A stretch of 33,195 nucleotides of DNA, from NCBI GenBank assembly GCA_021834785.1, contig JAKBRJ010000008.1, positions 1 through 33,195 of the forward strand, given 5' to 3'. The DNA comes from Microcaldota archaeon. GTDB taxonomy: Archaea; Micrarchaeota; Micrarchaeia; Micrarchaeales; Micrarchaeaceae. This document shows, piece after piece, positions 17,201-25,428 of this stretch. Each line of letters begins with the position of its first letter. The first letter of the stretch is position 1. Made by a program: the position numbers and the translations under genes. The notes under the pieces are model-generated. The model did not search any database. It was not told where the DNA came from and worked only from the letters and a program-made list of their open reading frames with translations.

Positions 17201-17704
17201 TCGATATTGGGCATGATAAAAGAAATAGAATCAAAAAAACTAGACGTATTTATGGATACATTCAAGGCTGTTGAGAGGAACATGCAAAAGCTTTACAATT
17301 ACACTTATGATGACGAAGTGGTAATGTCATTAGACAATCCAAAAGATCCATTCAATTCAGGGCTTTCGATATCCGTAAGGAAGAAGGACAAAGGAGGAAG
17401 GATAAAATCCGTAGACGAATTGTCAGGGGGCCAAAAATCATTCATTCTGATAGTGATGCTCTTCGCCATACAGATGCGCAATAGGATGTCGTTCTACATA
17501 TTCGATGAGATTGATTCTGCACTTGACAAAGAAAATTCGAAAAAGTTGTCGAAACTAATAAAAGAAATAAGCTCTAATTCACAATTTATAGTCGTAAGCC
17601 ACAATGACACCCTGATATCGGCTGCAGACACTGCAATAGGGTTCTCTATGCAGAATGATGAATCAAAGGCGGTGGGCATACAATTGGTTGGAGTGGGCAA
17701 ATAG
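14300..17704 (+). CDS. smc: SMC chromosome segregation/condensin ATPase
   Basis: The protein is 1134 residues from GTG 14300, chosen because GGTG lies 6 bases upstream and the family begins close to xYIxxxxIxNFKSF; an in-frame GTG at 14282 adds six residues. The N-terminal head has Walker A GPNGSGKSN (about 31-39). Long coiled coils flank a hinge around residues 490-640 (FHGRAYELCTYEDKYSNAI... FIPMADIYGKK). The C-terminal head has the signature DELSGGQKSF and Walker B FYIFDEIDSALD. It organises and segregates the chromosome. Normally it works with ScpA/ScpB kleisin partners, but neither is adjacent here. The next gene is signal peptidase. Confidence 0.96.
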   Translation: MLYIDKVTIHNFKSFKHANIMFSKGFNCIVGPNGSGKSNICDALLFSLGESSFRRMRVTNSSKLISNLVKPDKETKLKRAYVTIDFSGDQKIQISRVVRSDGKIGYRIGGKKAKRQDVLDLLHANNCWANETNTITQGEIIRILNLNSKERRGLIDIASGIKEFDDKKNNSLKELEKVEEKIGNAKIMLSERTGFIEELKKDKEDAERYIATSDSIKSISYTILKKRESQVYSALEDAMGSIARFEEKKKTLSSSISEIDKKMEDIAKLRSELSKKLSEKSIEVNSVNRNLDEISKGVAIAESEVRGTKESIASLKTRINELTAEDNGLGIRIADNKKIIVSLRAEIESRSKSIEKIEVHQNQEADDFASGEYESMQKSLDALSKEFDSVNGARLSAVAEISRASDSIEMLSLKASDLEKSIKEWNASVSSRLKDADAVKSKIAKGRIRIKELHEKQSAITKSISALDEKSIDIREAIAASGGGTDRMNDEIKREIKQGFHGRAYELCTYEDKYSNAIIAAAGSRFNYFVVESISVATSAIKLIRDKKLGRASFIPMADIYGKKPAVQEGVTPIIDLVKFDKKYEKVFSFVFANTYLVNTIADGKKHGLGNLRYVTKEGDILEPSGVVSGGFSRQVAYPGKLRLELEKVAGQKQELLKEIAMVESELESEKKAVGSLEVDLAGSEIEIKRMNSSISLSLGELLTIKSEIDAKSKSVKGTEREIEAYASKCSNLAKEISAIKEKQALSYKAMSTALHAGKSSKASKEEIETAKKQRAELESLKMQYASVSKENDMLDLRIAAIKDEMRKASDTINKLNAAVKEKEAYIAKGVSSKAELEEMIRSHDKGSESIYNELLKLEKSLSEMGFQKGRLTGESDKLAKELSEAETKKAQAQTRLNDIKAELSGRAEVEEAKGSINELESRLAVLKNDLEKMGVVNLKAPEMYEIKSKDLEGAIEKLDTLENEKTSILGMIKEIESKKLDVFMDTFKAVERNMQKLYNYTYDDEVVMSLDNPKDPFNSGLSISVRKKDKGGRIKSVDELSGGQKSFILIVMLFAIQMRNRMSFYIFDEIDSALDKENSKKLSKLIKEISSNSQFIVVSHNDTLISAADTAIGFSMQNDESKAVGIQLVGVGK

Positions 17705-17712
17705 GTGTAAGA

Positions 17713-18741
17713 TTGAAAAAGGAAAAACGCAAAAAAAGTGCAGCGCCTAGAAAGCCTGCTGCAAAGCAAGCCATGCCAAATAAGGGGAAGTTGACGGTAT
17801 GGCCGCTGTACATAATCCTAGCGTTGCTCTTTGTATTGTATCTTTTTTATCAAAAAGTTGCATTTTTGTCGTTGGTTTTCGGCATAGCTGTATTTTTTTT
17901 ACTGGTTGTAATAATAGCCCTCGAATTCGTATCCGGCGCAAAGGATGAAGGATACAAAAAAATGTTGGTAGAAATATTTGCAGCAATTGCAATTGTGGCT
18001 GCGATATGGCTTTTGTTAAGCACATACATGCATACCGCGTACCCGGTAGATGTAGTGCCAAGCTGCAGCATGCTGCCGTATCTGCACAGGGGCGATTTAA
18101 TATTCGTGCACGGCATAGAAAACATTTCACAGATAAAAGCACCCATATTAAACATTACCAAAGCCCAGGCATCAATTATATCAAATTCCAATGCGGAATC
18201 GCTGGAATGCATAGCATACAAGTATTCCGGCAGCATCCTTGAAATTTCGCAGATAATAAAACCAGGCTATTCTATAGGGCTATATTCAAGCGCAGGTTCG
18301 CGATTGGTCCAATATAATCAACAAAGCCAGCCAGTTGCGTATACGTGCGGTGCACGCGCAATAAGGTATAGCAATGGCACCATTGCCAACGAAGCATACC
18401 TTACCTCGATAACTGTGAATAACATTACAATAAGCGGGGATAGGAACAATTCGATAATAGTATACAAGACCGTGCCGGGAGACCTTTTTTACAACGAAGG
18501 CGATTCATACATCGTGCACAGAGCATATGCAATACTGAATGCAAGCGGCCAATACTATGTGCTTACAAAAGGCGATAACAATCCGGGGCTGGACATGCAA
18601 TATTTCAATTACCCTGCATCTATCGGCAATGTAATCGGCAAGGTTGTAGGGGCAGTTCCCTATATCGGCTACATAAAGCTCATATTGGGCGGGAATATGG
18701 CACAACCGCAGGGGTGCAACTATACCATACAGCATCCGTAA
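17713..18741 (+). CDS. Archaeal/ER-type signal peptidase I
   Basis: The protein is 342 residues with a TTG start preceded by GGTGTAAGA. A lysine-rich cytoplasmic N-terminus is followed by about three membrane helices (roughly 30-45, 49-74, 85-105). The catalytic serine is in PSCSMLPYLHRGD (S119). The second motif has His269 (YIVHRAYAI) in place of the bacterial lysine, and GDNN supplies Asp288. That Ser-His-Asp arrangement is typical of Sec11-like archaeal enzymes. The protein is longer than most, with a roughly 120-residue insert between boxes B and D and more N-terminal membrane helices. It processes secreted proteins. It is probably co-transcribed with smc (8-base gap). Confidence 0.9.
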   Translation: MKKEKRKKSAAPRKPAAKQAMPNKGKLTVWPLYIILALLFVLYLFYQKVAFLSLVFGIAVFFLLVVIIALEFVSGAKDEGYKKMLVEIFAAIAIVAAIWLLLSTYMHTAYPVDVVPSCSMLPYLHRGDLIFVHGIENISQIKAPILNITKAQASIISNSNAESLECIAYKYSGSILEISQIIKPGYSIGLYSSAGSRLVQYNQQSQPVAYTCGARAIRYSNGTIANEAYLTSITVNNITISGDRNNSIIVYKTVPGDLFYNEGDSYIVHRAYAILNASGQYYVLTKGDNNPGLDMQYFNYPASIGNVIGKVVGAVPYIGYIKLILGGNMAQPQGCNYTIQHP

Positions 18742-18948
18742 ATACCTAAAAATACATTGCAGAAAGCCCTTATCATTCAAACAGGGAAGGATGCAGATAT
18801 GCAATATTGCAGACCCGCATTTGTCAAATCCCTAATACCTGTTTAGTACGGCGATTCGCATAATTATTATATATCTTTCTGTAAATAACTACTATTGCCT
18901 TGATACACTTACTACCTAGTTTAATGTATCTCGCACAAAGTGAAATTA
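18742..18948. other. Intergenic region upstream of the ribosomal operon
   Basis: This is one of the longest gene-free stretches of the window. It contains a TATA-like element (AATTATTATATATC, about 18863-18875) and a second AT-rich TTTAATGTATC (about 18920). No RNA gene or convincing small frame was found. It probably holds the promoter of the L30e-uS12-uS7-EF-2 operon. Confidence 0.5.
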
Positions 18949-19266
18949 ATGACGGATCTTGCTAATGATATACGTTTAGCTGTAGACAGCGGAGAAACAG
19001 CCTTGGGCATAAACAAGGTCATAGACTCTATAAAAGGCAATACTGCAAAGCTGATCGTAGCTGCATCAATAAACAAGGTAGAAGCGCTTCAGGATGTGAT
19101 GCATCTTGCAAAGATATCAAATCTTTCGGTAATCACCTTCGAAGGAAATTCGCTCGAATTGGGTGCAATATGTGGCAAGCCATTTTCCGTATCTGTATTG
19201 TCAATAATAAAGCCAGGCAATTCAAGCATATTACAGGACAAGGATAAAGAAAAAGAAAACAAATAA
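18949..19266 (+). CDS. rpl30e: Ribosomal protein L30e (eL30)
   Basis: This L7Ae/L30e-fold RNA-binding protein is about 105 residues long, with DLANDIRLAVDSGETALGINKVIDSI at the N-terminus, then KLIVAASINK and the C-terminal ELGAICGKPFSVSVLSI. The start at ATG 18949 gives the family's usual N-terminus; GTG 18940 adds three residues. A short Lys/Glu tail (DKDKEKENK) extends beyond the normal end. It opens the archaeal str-like operon; in many archaea nusA lies between L30e and uS12, but here it is absent. Confidence 0.93.
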   Translation: MTDLANDIRLAVDSGETALGINKVIDSIKGNTAKLIVAASINKVEALQDVMHLAKISNLSVITFEGNSLELGAICGKPFSVSVLSIIKPGNSSILQDKDKEKENK

Positions 19267-19279
19267 AAAGTGATATAAA

Positions 19280-19708
19280 ATGCCCAACGGCGAATTTGCA
19301 GCAAGAAAACTTTTAAAGCAGAGAAAGCACCAGCGTATGCTGAAAAAGTGGCTTAAAAGAAAAAAATTACACTTAAAACAAAAGTATGACCCTATGGGCA
19401 CAGTGCCAAGGGCGAAGGGTCTGGTCCTGCAGAAGTTTGCAGTAGAACAGAAACAGCCCCACTCTGGGCAGATAAAGTGCGTAAGGGTGCAGCTTATAAA
19501 GAATGGCAAGGTCGTAGGCGCCTTTGTGCCTGGAGACGGATCCATAAATCATATAGATGAACACGACGAAGTGACTATAGAAGGCCTTGGAGGCTCGCAG
19601 AGGGGTCAGATGGGATGCATACCTGGAATGAAATACAAGGTAGTCGAAGTCAACGGTGCAAACATGGTGCAGATACTCAGAGGAAAAGCTGAGAAACCGA
19701 AGAGATGA
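19280..19708 (+). CDS. rps12: Ribosomal protein uS12
   Basis: This 142-residue small-subunit protein lies at the decoding centre. The archaeal hallmarks are the basic N-terminus (FAARKLLKQRKHQR), KGLVLQKFAVEQKQPHSGQIKC, and GAFVPGDGSINHIDEHDEV. A GTGAT ribosome site lies about 5 bases upstream of ATG. It is the second gene of the operon and is followed by uS7 after 7 bases. Normal length. Confidence 0.97.
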   Translation: MPNGEFAARKLLKQRKHQRMLKKWLKRKKLHLKQKYDPMGTVPRAKGLVLQKFAVEQKQPHSGQIKCVRVQLIKNGKVVGAFVPGDGSINHIDEHDEVTIEGLGGSQRGQMGCIPGMKYKVVEVNGANMVQILRGKAEKPKR

Positions 19709-19715
19709 AGTCAAC

Positions 19716-20468
19716 ATGTCTGAAATACAAAATAACAATGTTAATGCAGAAGCAGTGCACGATGCAGCCCAGCCAAAGCAGCCGAAAAGGAAAAAGGCTA
19801 CTGCAAAGCCAAAGAAGGAAGTAAAGACCCAAACCCAGCCACAGTTTGCCGCCAAATTCTCTTCGGAAGGCAATCTCCTGTTCAAGAAATACAGTTATGC
19901 AGTTAGCGTAGATGACTTAAGCCTGAAGAATTACGTGGATCTGAAGCCATTGGCTTTCCCATCGACATTCAGGCGCGCGAGCAACAAGATGTTTTCAAAG
20001 GCAAACATAAATATAGTCGAAAGGCTGGAAAATGCGCTCATGCGCGGCGGAACCGGAAAGAAGATAGGCGGCCATGTCATAAGGACTAAGGGCGTGCTAC
20101 AAGGCAAGAAGCTAAAGGTAATGCACATCGTCGAGAAGGCATTCGATAACGTAAATAAGCAGACGAATGAGAATCCATTGCAGATATTTATAAATGCCCT
20201 GCAGAACAGCGCCCCAATCGAAGATACAACAAGGATAAGGCAGGGAGGTACGGTATCAAACATACCGGTTGACATAAGTGCGAGCAGGAGGCTTGATATA
20301 GCGCTAAGGAATATAGCAACTGCATCGATAATAGGTGCATTTGCAAGCAAGAAGACTATAGACGGCGCACTGGCGAACGAGCTCATTCTGGCAGCAAAGA
20401 ACGATATAAACAGCTATGCCATAAAAAGAAAGAACGAGATAGAGCGCATGGCAAGAAGCGCGAAGTAG
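19716..20468 (+). CDS. rps7: Ribosomal protein uS7 with N-terminal Lys/Ala/Pro-rich extension
   Basis: The protein is 250 residues from ATG 19716. The conserved core starts near residue 55 and includes KMFSKANINIVERLENALMR, then GKKLKVMHIVEKAF and IDGALANELILAAKND. This primary 16S-rRNA binding protein organises the 30S head. Archaeal uS7 is usually around 190-215 residues; here the first 50 residues are a low-complexity basic tail (QPKQPKRKKATAKPKKEVK). It lies between uS12 and EF-2, as in the classical str operon. Confidence 0.96.
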   Translation: MSEIQNNNVNAEAVHDAAQPKQPKRKKATAKPKKEVKTQTQPQFAAKFSSEGNLLFKKYSYAVSVDDLSLKNYVDLKPLAFPSTFRRASNKMFSKANINIVERLENALMRGGTGKKIGGHVIRTKGVLQGKKLKVMHIVEKAFDNVNKQTNENPLQIFINALQNSAPIEDTTRIRQGGTVSNIPVDISASRRLDIALRNIATASIIGAFASKKTIDGALANELILAAKNDINSYAIKRKNEIERMARSAK

Positions 20469-20497
20469 CTGAATTTATAAATTCATGGTGTTGAATT

Positions 20498-22690
20498 ATG
20501 GTAAGAAAGGAATACGTAGTAGACGAAATAGTAAAGCTAATGAAAGGCCAGGAAAACATACGCAATGTGGCCATAATAGCGCACGTTCATCACGGAAAGA
20601 CCACACTTACCGATTCATTGCTGGCAAAGGCAGGGCTAATATCAAAAGCAGTAGCAGGGGATGCGCTTTATACTAATTTTGAAGCGATAGAAAAAGATCG
20701 AAGAATGACGATAAAATCTGCAAACATATCCTTAGGATTTATCTACAACGATACGGATTACATTATAAATCTAATAGACACTCCCGGTCACGTGGATTTC
20801 GGAGGCCACGTTACAAGATCTATGCGCGCAGTAGACGGCGTCGTGCTCGTAGTAGATCCAGTTGAAGGAGTAATGCCCCAAACAGAAACAGTGCTTAGGC
20901 AAGCACTTAAGGAGAAAGCCAAACCGATTCTTTTTGTGAACAAGGTTGACAGGCTTCTTACCGAACTCAGATTGACGCCAGAGCAGACCTTCGAGAGGCT
21001 TTTGAAGCTCATAAACGACATAAACAAGCTGATAGAGCAGTACGCACCTGAAGAATTTGCGCAAAAGTGGAAGGTCAGCGTAGACAACGGAAGCGTGGCA
21101 TTCGGTTCGGCAGCCAAAAAATGGGCGATATCAAAACCCATAATGGAAAAATACAAGGTATCATTCAAGGAAATATTTGCGCTAACTGCTGAAGGCAACG
21201 AGAAAAAGCTTCAGGAAATCGCACCAATAGACGATGCAACACTTATAATGATGATAGACCATCTTCCAAACCCAAAGCAGGCCCAAGCATACAGGATACC
21301 TAAGATATGGCATGGCAATTTGGAGAATCCGGAGGCAAAGGCGATGCTCTCAGCAGACATAAACGCAAAGACCAACATCGTGATATTCAACATGACGTAC
21401 GATCCCCATAGCGGCGAAGTTTTAGTAGGGAGGGTATTTTCAGGCATAGCAAAGAAAGGAGTAGAGCTTTACATATCAGGAAAGCAGAATACCCAAAAGA
21501 TCCAGCAGGTAGGCGTATACATGGGTCCGGAAAGGGTTATAGTCGACGAGATTCCCGCAGGAAACATAGCTGCGATAGTCGGCCTTAAAGATGTGAGCAT
21601 AGGCGACACCCTGAGCGAAGAGCCCATAGAAGCTTTCGAACAGATAACACACTACTCGAAGCCCGTTGTTACAAAGGCTATAGAAGCCAAGGATTCGAGG
21701 GATACTACAAAGCTCATAGAAGCGCTAAGAGAGCTCTCAAAGCAGGATCCAACAATAATTACTGAGATTAATCAGGAAACTGGGGAACATCTTGTCAGCG
21801 GCATGGGTGAGTTGCACCTGGAAATAATAGAAACAAAGCTGAAAGACGACTTCAAGATCCCTATAATATCTAGCGAGCCCATAGTCATATACAGGGAAAC
21901 GATAAACAGCAAAGCTGGCCCCGTAGAAGGAAAGACACCTAACAAGCATTCCAAGTTCTACGTTACAGTAGAACCTCTTCCGGAGGGCGTGCAAAAGGCT
22001 ATAGACGACGGTTCCATAAGGGAGGGCAAGCCTAAAGGGCAGAACGCCATAGAAGCAATGGTCGCCGCCGGCTTGGACAGAAACGTAGCCAAAAACGTTG
22101 AGGATGTTTACAATAAATGCATGATGGCCGACGTGACACACGGCGTGCAGTACATGAACGAGGTTATGGAACTATTGATAGACGGGTTTGAGGAAGCTGT
22201 AAAGGACGGCCCTCTTGCAAGGGAAAAATGCTCAGGCCTTTTGGTCAGCATAGTCGATGCAACGATACACGAAGATCCAGTGCACAGAGGCCCTGCCCAG
22301 GTAATACCTGCTATGAGAAATGCAACTTACGCAGCAACTCTGACTGCAGGAGTGTCGCTTCTTGAGCCAAAGCAGAACTTTACGATAAACATACCTCAAG
22401 ACTACCTGTCAAGCGTGATAACATTTGTGCAGAGCAGGAGGGGCCAGGTAGGGACAATAACCCAGGACAGGGAGCAGGTCTCCTTAACTGCCAAGATGCC
22501 TGTAGGCGAGGTCCTAAAGGGCTTCTCCAACGAACTGAGAGGCTTGACGCAAGGTAGGGCAATATGGTACATGGAGTTTGCAGGCTATGAAAAACTGCCA
22601 AAGGACCTGCAGGATAAGATAGTTAGGGAAATAAGGACAAGGAAGGGCCAGCCGCCAGAACCCCCGACCCCCAACCAGTTCCTTGCGTAA
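20498..22690 (+). CDS. fusA: Translation elongation factor 2
   Basis: This 730-residue full-length archaeal EF-2 (aEF-2) drives ribosome translocation. GTPase motifs are AHVHHGKTT (G1), DTPGHVDF (G3) and NKVD (G4). The diphthamide loop HEDPVHRGPAQVIPAMR is intact and of the usual archaeal form, so the modification-site histidine is present. The C-terminal domains III-V are complete. It is the last gene of the L30e-uS12-uS7-EF-2 cluster. EF-1alpha and uS10, common at the end of this operon elsewhere, are not in the window. Confidence 0.98.
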   Translation: MVRKEYVVDEIVKLMKGQENIRNVAIIAHVHHGKTTLTDSLLAKAGLISKAVAGDALYTNFEAIEKDRRMTIKSANISLGFIYNDTDYIINLIDTPGHVDFGGHVTRSMRAVDGVVLVVDPVEGVMPQTETVLRQALKEKAKPILFVNKVDRLLTELRLTPEQTFERLLKLINDINKLIEQYAPEEFAQKWKVSVDNGSVAFGSAAKKWAISKPIMEKYKVSFKEIFALTAEGNEKKLQEIAPIDDATLIMMIDHLPNPKQAQAYRIPKIWHGNLENPEAKAMLSADINAKTNIVIFNMTYDPHSGEVLVGRVFSGIAKKGVELYISGKQNTQKIQQVGVYMGPERVIVDEIPAGNIAAIVGLKDVSIGDTLSEEPIEAFEQITHYSKPVVTKAIEAKDSRDTTKLIEALRELSKQDPTIITEINQETGEHLVSGMGELHLEIIETKLKDDFKIPIISSEPIVIYRETINSKAGPVEGKTPNKHSKFYVTVEPLPEGVQKAIDDGSIREGKPKGQNAIEAMVAAGLDRNVAKNVEDVYNKCMMADVTHGVQYMNEVMELLIDGFEEAVKDGPLAREKCSGLLVSIVDATIHEDPVHRGPAQVIPAMRNATYAATLTAGVSLLEPKQNFTINIPQDYLSSVITFVQSRRGQVGTITQDREQVSLTAKMPVGEVLKGFSNELRGLTQGRAIWYMEFAGYEKLPKDLQDKIVREIRTRKGQPPEPPTPNQFLA

Positions 22691-22730
22691 ATGTCCATGA
22701 TTAATGGAAGAATTGCAAAGCATAGGAATG

Positions 22731-22739
22731 CTTAAATAG
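22731..22739 (+). promoter_or_regulatory. TATA-like element of the L7Ae-eS28-eL24 operon
   Basis: CTTAAATAG lies about 80 bases before the L7Ae start, inside the 126-base gap after EF-2. It separates this ribosomal cluster from the preceding one. A GGTG ribosome site (22808-22811) precedes the L7Ae ATG. Confidence 0.4.
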
Positions 22740-22816
22740 CTTTCTGGGTAAAATGATATTAACTTTCTTCTAAGTTTAATCAAAACTACCGATGAAGTTA
22801 AAACCAAGGTGTTGAA

Positions 22817-23281
22817 ATGGCAAAATCATACGTGAAATTCGAAGTATCGAAGGATGTTGTAGCAAAGACATACGAAGCGTTGCAGCTTGCAAAGCAATCT
22901 GGCAAGGTAAAGAAAGGAGTCAACGAAGTAACGAAGAGCGTAGAAAGAGGGCTTGCGTCATTCGTAGTCATGGCAGAAGATATAGAGCCTGAAGAGATCA
23001 TGGCACACATTCCTTCAATATGCGAACAGAAAAAGATTGCATATTCATATGTTCCTACAAAGCAGGAGCTTGGCAAATCCATAGGCATGAATGTCCCGTG
23101 CTCTGCAATAGCTGTGGAAGATCAAGGGAGTGCATCAAATTCAATTAAGGACGTTATATCCAAAATAACCGGAACCTCGCAAAAGCAGGCTCCAAAGAAA
23201 GAGGAAAATAAGGCCGAAAAGAAAGAAGAAAAGAAAGAAGCGAAAAAAGAAGAAGCAAAGGAAGAGGGCGCAAGCGCGTGA
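22817..23281 (+). CDS. rpl7ae: Ribosomal protein L7Ae (eL8), kink-turn binding protein, with charged tail
   Basis: This 154-residue protein binds kink-turns in 23S rRNA, box C/D and H/ACA guide RNAs and RNase P. The conserved core is VKKGVNEVTKSVERGLASFVVMAEDIEPEEI, then YVPTKQELGKSIGM. The last 30 residues are a Lys/Glu repeat tail that typical 120-residue archaeal L7Ae lacks. The start is fixed by GGTGTTGAAATG. It heads the L7Ae-eS28-eL24 operon, the usual order in many archaea. Confidence 0.96.
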   Translation: MAKSYVKFEVSKDVVAKTYEALQLAKQSGKVKKGVNEVTKSVERGLASFVVMAEDIEPEEIMAHIPSICEQKKIAYSYVPTKQELGKSIGMNVPCSAIAVEDQGSASNSIKDVISKITGTSQKQAPKKEENKAEKKEEKKEAKKEEAKEEGASA

Positions 23282-23312
23282 TTTCTTCTAACGCAATGCA
23301 AAGCTGATAATC

Positions 23313-23546
23313 ATGGCAGATGACCAAACGCAACAATTTCATGGCTTCCTGGCTGAAATAGTCGATGTCAACACAAAAGTTAAGACCGGAATGTACGGCG
23401 AGGTATACCAGGTTTCTTGCAAGATCCTCGAAGGAAAGGACAAAGGCAGGATAATACGCAGGAATCAGATCGGCCCTGCCAAAGTAAAAGATGTAATAAG
23501 GCTTCCGGACACAAGCAGAGAAGCAAGGGAGATAAAAGTCAAGTAA
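23313..23546 (+). CDS. rps28e: Ribosomal protein eS28
   Basis: This 77-residue small-subunit protein is recognised by FLAEIVDVNTKVKTGMYGEV and the C-terminal GRIIRRNQIGPAKVKDVIRL with the ending TSREAREIKVK. It is present only in archaea and eukaryotes. It sits 31 bases after L7Ae and before eL24. Confidence 0.95.
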   Translation: MADDQTQQFHGFLAEIVDVNTKVKTGMYGEVYQVSCKILEGKDKGRIIRRNQIGPAKVKDVIRLPDTSREAREIKVK

Positions 23547-23567
23547 ATTTTGGCTTTGGTGTTTTAG

Positions 23568-23723
23568 ATGAAATGTTCTTATTGCCAAAAAGAGATGAAG
23601 AAGGGCACCGGCTCCATGTACGTCTTTAAAACTGGAAAGATAAACTATTACTGCACAAGCAGGTGCTACAAGAATGACATCTTGCACCACAGGAAGATAA
23701 ATAAAAAGCGCCTCGGCAAATGA
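23568..23723 (+). CDS. rpl24e: Ribosomal protein eL24 (zinc ribbon)
   Basis: This is a 51-residue frame, easily missed because it is short. It starts at ATG 23568 with GGTG 9 bases upstream (GGTGTTTTAGATG). The zinc-binding cysteines are C3, C6, C29 and C33 (CSYCQ... CTSRC), and the core MYVFKTGKINYYC matches eL24. Length is normal. It closes the L7Ae-eS28-eL24 run; ndk and infB, which follow in many archaea, are missing, and metG converges instead. Confidence 0.95.
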   Translation: MKCSYCQKEMKKGTGSMYVFKTGKINYYCTSRCYKNDILHHRKINKKRLGK

Positions 23724-23741
23724 CAAAACCTATCTGAAAAC

Positions 23742-25403
23742 CTAACTTTTGCTTCCAGAGTATTTTTCCATTTTCTTCAGCTCTGTTTCGCTTACCTTGT
23801 TAAAAATCGTAGTTATTGGAATATCTATTCTGAGCGCAGGCCTGTCGGCAATCCTGCCCATCATGCCTCCTATCTCTTTTTCACCGACGCCAAAATACGA
23901 CAAAATCTTTTTACTTGCATTTGGGGTGAACGGATACAGCATTATTCCAAGCGCATAGACTATGTTAAGCAGCCCGTTCATCAGCGATGAGAACTCTGCG
24001 GCTGATTTCCCATCTGCATTCTTCAGCATCTTCCATGGCTCTTTGGTGCTCATAATCTCGTTGCCTAACTCTGCCAGCTTCACAAGGCTCTGCAGAGCGT
24101 CCCGCATGTTCACCTGCTCGAAGTTAGACGTATAATTTTTAATCTGGGTATTGATTTTTTCTACAATCTGCGCGTCTGCATCCTTATTTTCCAACAGCGC
24201 ATAGTTGTTCTTCGTTATTGTCAAAACCCTGTGCACGAGATTTCCAACTTTATCATTCATTATCTTGTTGACTATTTCTATGAAGCTGGCTATCGAAAAT
24301 TCCGTATCTGAGGTCTCGGGCAGCAAGTGCATCAATGCAAACCTCCAGTAATCTGCAGGCATTATGTCTAGCGCGTTCTGCACATTTAGGCCTATGCCCC
24401 TGCTTTTGGAAAATTTGACGCCGCTTGCATTCAGGTATTCGTACGCCTTTATTGTATGCGGCAAGGCAAACCCCATCCTGCTGCCTATAAGTATGCCTGG
24501 CCACATCATCGTATGGAATTCGATATTGTCTTTGCCCATGAACTGCACGAGTCTGGTGTCATTATCCATCCAATAATCCCTCCATTTAGGGGTCCACTCA
24601 CTTGTTATGCCTATGTAGCCTATCACAGCATCAAACCATACATAGAACCGCTTTTCCTCAAATCCTTTTTTGTTGACTTTGAAGCCCCAGCTTATATCCC
24701 TTGTAATATCCCTCGGCTTCAATCCCTGTGATATGTAACTCAGGGTCTTGTTAACTGCGTTCTTGCTCCAGTTGTTGCCCTTGTTCCTCTCTACGAATTC
24801 CTTTATGTCAGGTTCAAGCTTCTTCAGATCAAGTGCAAGGTTGGCCGTCTTCTTGAATTCAATGTCGATGCTCCCGCATATGACGCAGTGCGCGTTTATC
24901 AGTTCGTCCGGATTCAGGAGGTTTCCGCAATTATCGCATTGGTCTCCGCGTGCGCCTTCGGCTTTGCAGTACGGGCATATGCCTTCTATAAATCTATCAG
25001 CCAAAAAGCGCTTGTCGACATTGCAATACGGCTGGACATCCTCTACCTGTTTTATGAACCCATTTTTGTCCAGAGCGCCGAAGATTTCATATACTATCTC
25101 CTTATTTTTTTCAGAATCAGTCTTTCCATAGTGGGTGAAGGTGCAGCCAAATCTTTCTGCAGATTCCTTAATCTGTTCATGCACTGCATCTGCAAGCTCC
25201 TTTGGCGATATGCCCTTTTTCATGGCTTGGACCTCTATTGGAGTTCCATGCTGGTCCGATCCGCATATATATATGGCGTCGGCACCTTTCATAAAAAGAT
25301 ACTTATAGTAAACATCTGCTGGAAGTATCGATCCTACGAAATTGCCTAGATGCGGAACTCCCTCCGCGTACGGCAATGCTGATGTTACTATTATCCTTGG
25401 CAT
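23742..25403 (-). CDS. metG: Methionyl-tRNA synthetase
   Basis: The protein is 553 residues from ATG 25403, preferred because GGAAGTG lies upstream; a GTG at 25412 adds three residues. Class I motifs are HLGN (HIGH equivalent, within SALPYAEGVPHLGN) and VKFSKSRG (KMSKS equivalent). The connective-peptide zinc knuckles contribute Cys pairs (CPYC, CDNC, CVIC). It attaches methionine to initiator and elongator tRNA-Met. It ends shortly after the anticodon-binding helical domain and lacks the C-terminal tRNA-binding (Trbp111-like) appendage of longer archaeal enzymes. Divergent from mcm. Confidence 0.96.
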   Translation of the reverse strand: MPRIIVTSALPYAEGVPHLGNFVGSILPADVYYKYLFMKGADAIYICGSDQHGTPIEVQAMKKGISPKELADAVHEQIKESAERFGCTFTHYGKTDSEKNKEIVYEIFGALDKNGFIKQVEDVQPYCNVDKRFLADRFIEGICPYCKAEGARGDQCDNCGNLLNPDELINAHCVICGSIDIEFKKTANLALDLKKLEPDIKEFVERNKGNNWSKNAVNKTLSYISQGLKPRDITRDISWGFKVNKKGFEEKRFYVWFDAVIGYIGITSEWTPKWRDYWMDNDTRLVQFMGKDNIEFHTMMWPGILIGSRMGFALPHTIKAYEYLNASGVKFSKSRGIGLNVQNALDIMPADYWRFALMHLLPETSDTEFSIASFIEIVNKIMNDKVGNLVHRVLTITKNNYALLENKDADAQIVEKINTQIKNYTSNFEQVNMRDALQSLVKLAELGNEIMSTKEPWKMLKNADGKSAAEFSSLMNGLLNIVYALGIMLYPFTPNASKKILSYFGVGEKEIGGMMGRIADRPALRIDIPITTIFNKVSETELKKMEKYSGSKS

Positions 25404-25428
25404 CGATTTCACTTCCGATAAAAGTTAA

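Noticed and set aside
14326..17283. Several long minus-strand frames (up to 247 codons) antisense to smc
   Set aside because: They are Ser/Phe/Leu-rich shadows of the Lys/Glu/Ser-rich coiled coil and show no motif or ribosome site.
18742..18948. Possible RNA gene in the intergenic region before L30e
   Set aside because: I found no tRNA-like arms, C/D or H/ACA boxes or strong hairpin, so it is treated as a promoter region only.
22245..22330. Possible altered diphthamide loop in EF-2 (HRGPAQ instead of HRGGGQ)
   Set aside because: The GPAQ form is normal in archaeal EF-2; only eukaryotes carry GGGQ, and the modified histidine is retained.
23190..23278. Purine-rich AAGAAAGAAG repeat in L7Ae as a possible tandem repeat element
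   Set aside because: It simply encodes the Lys/Glu tail of L7Ae in frame and needs no separate explanation.
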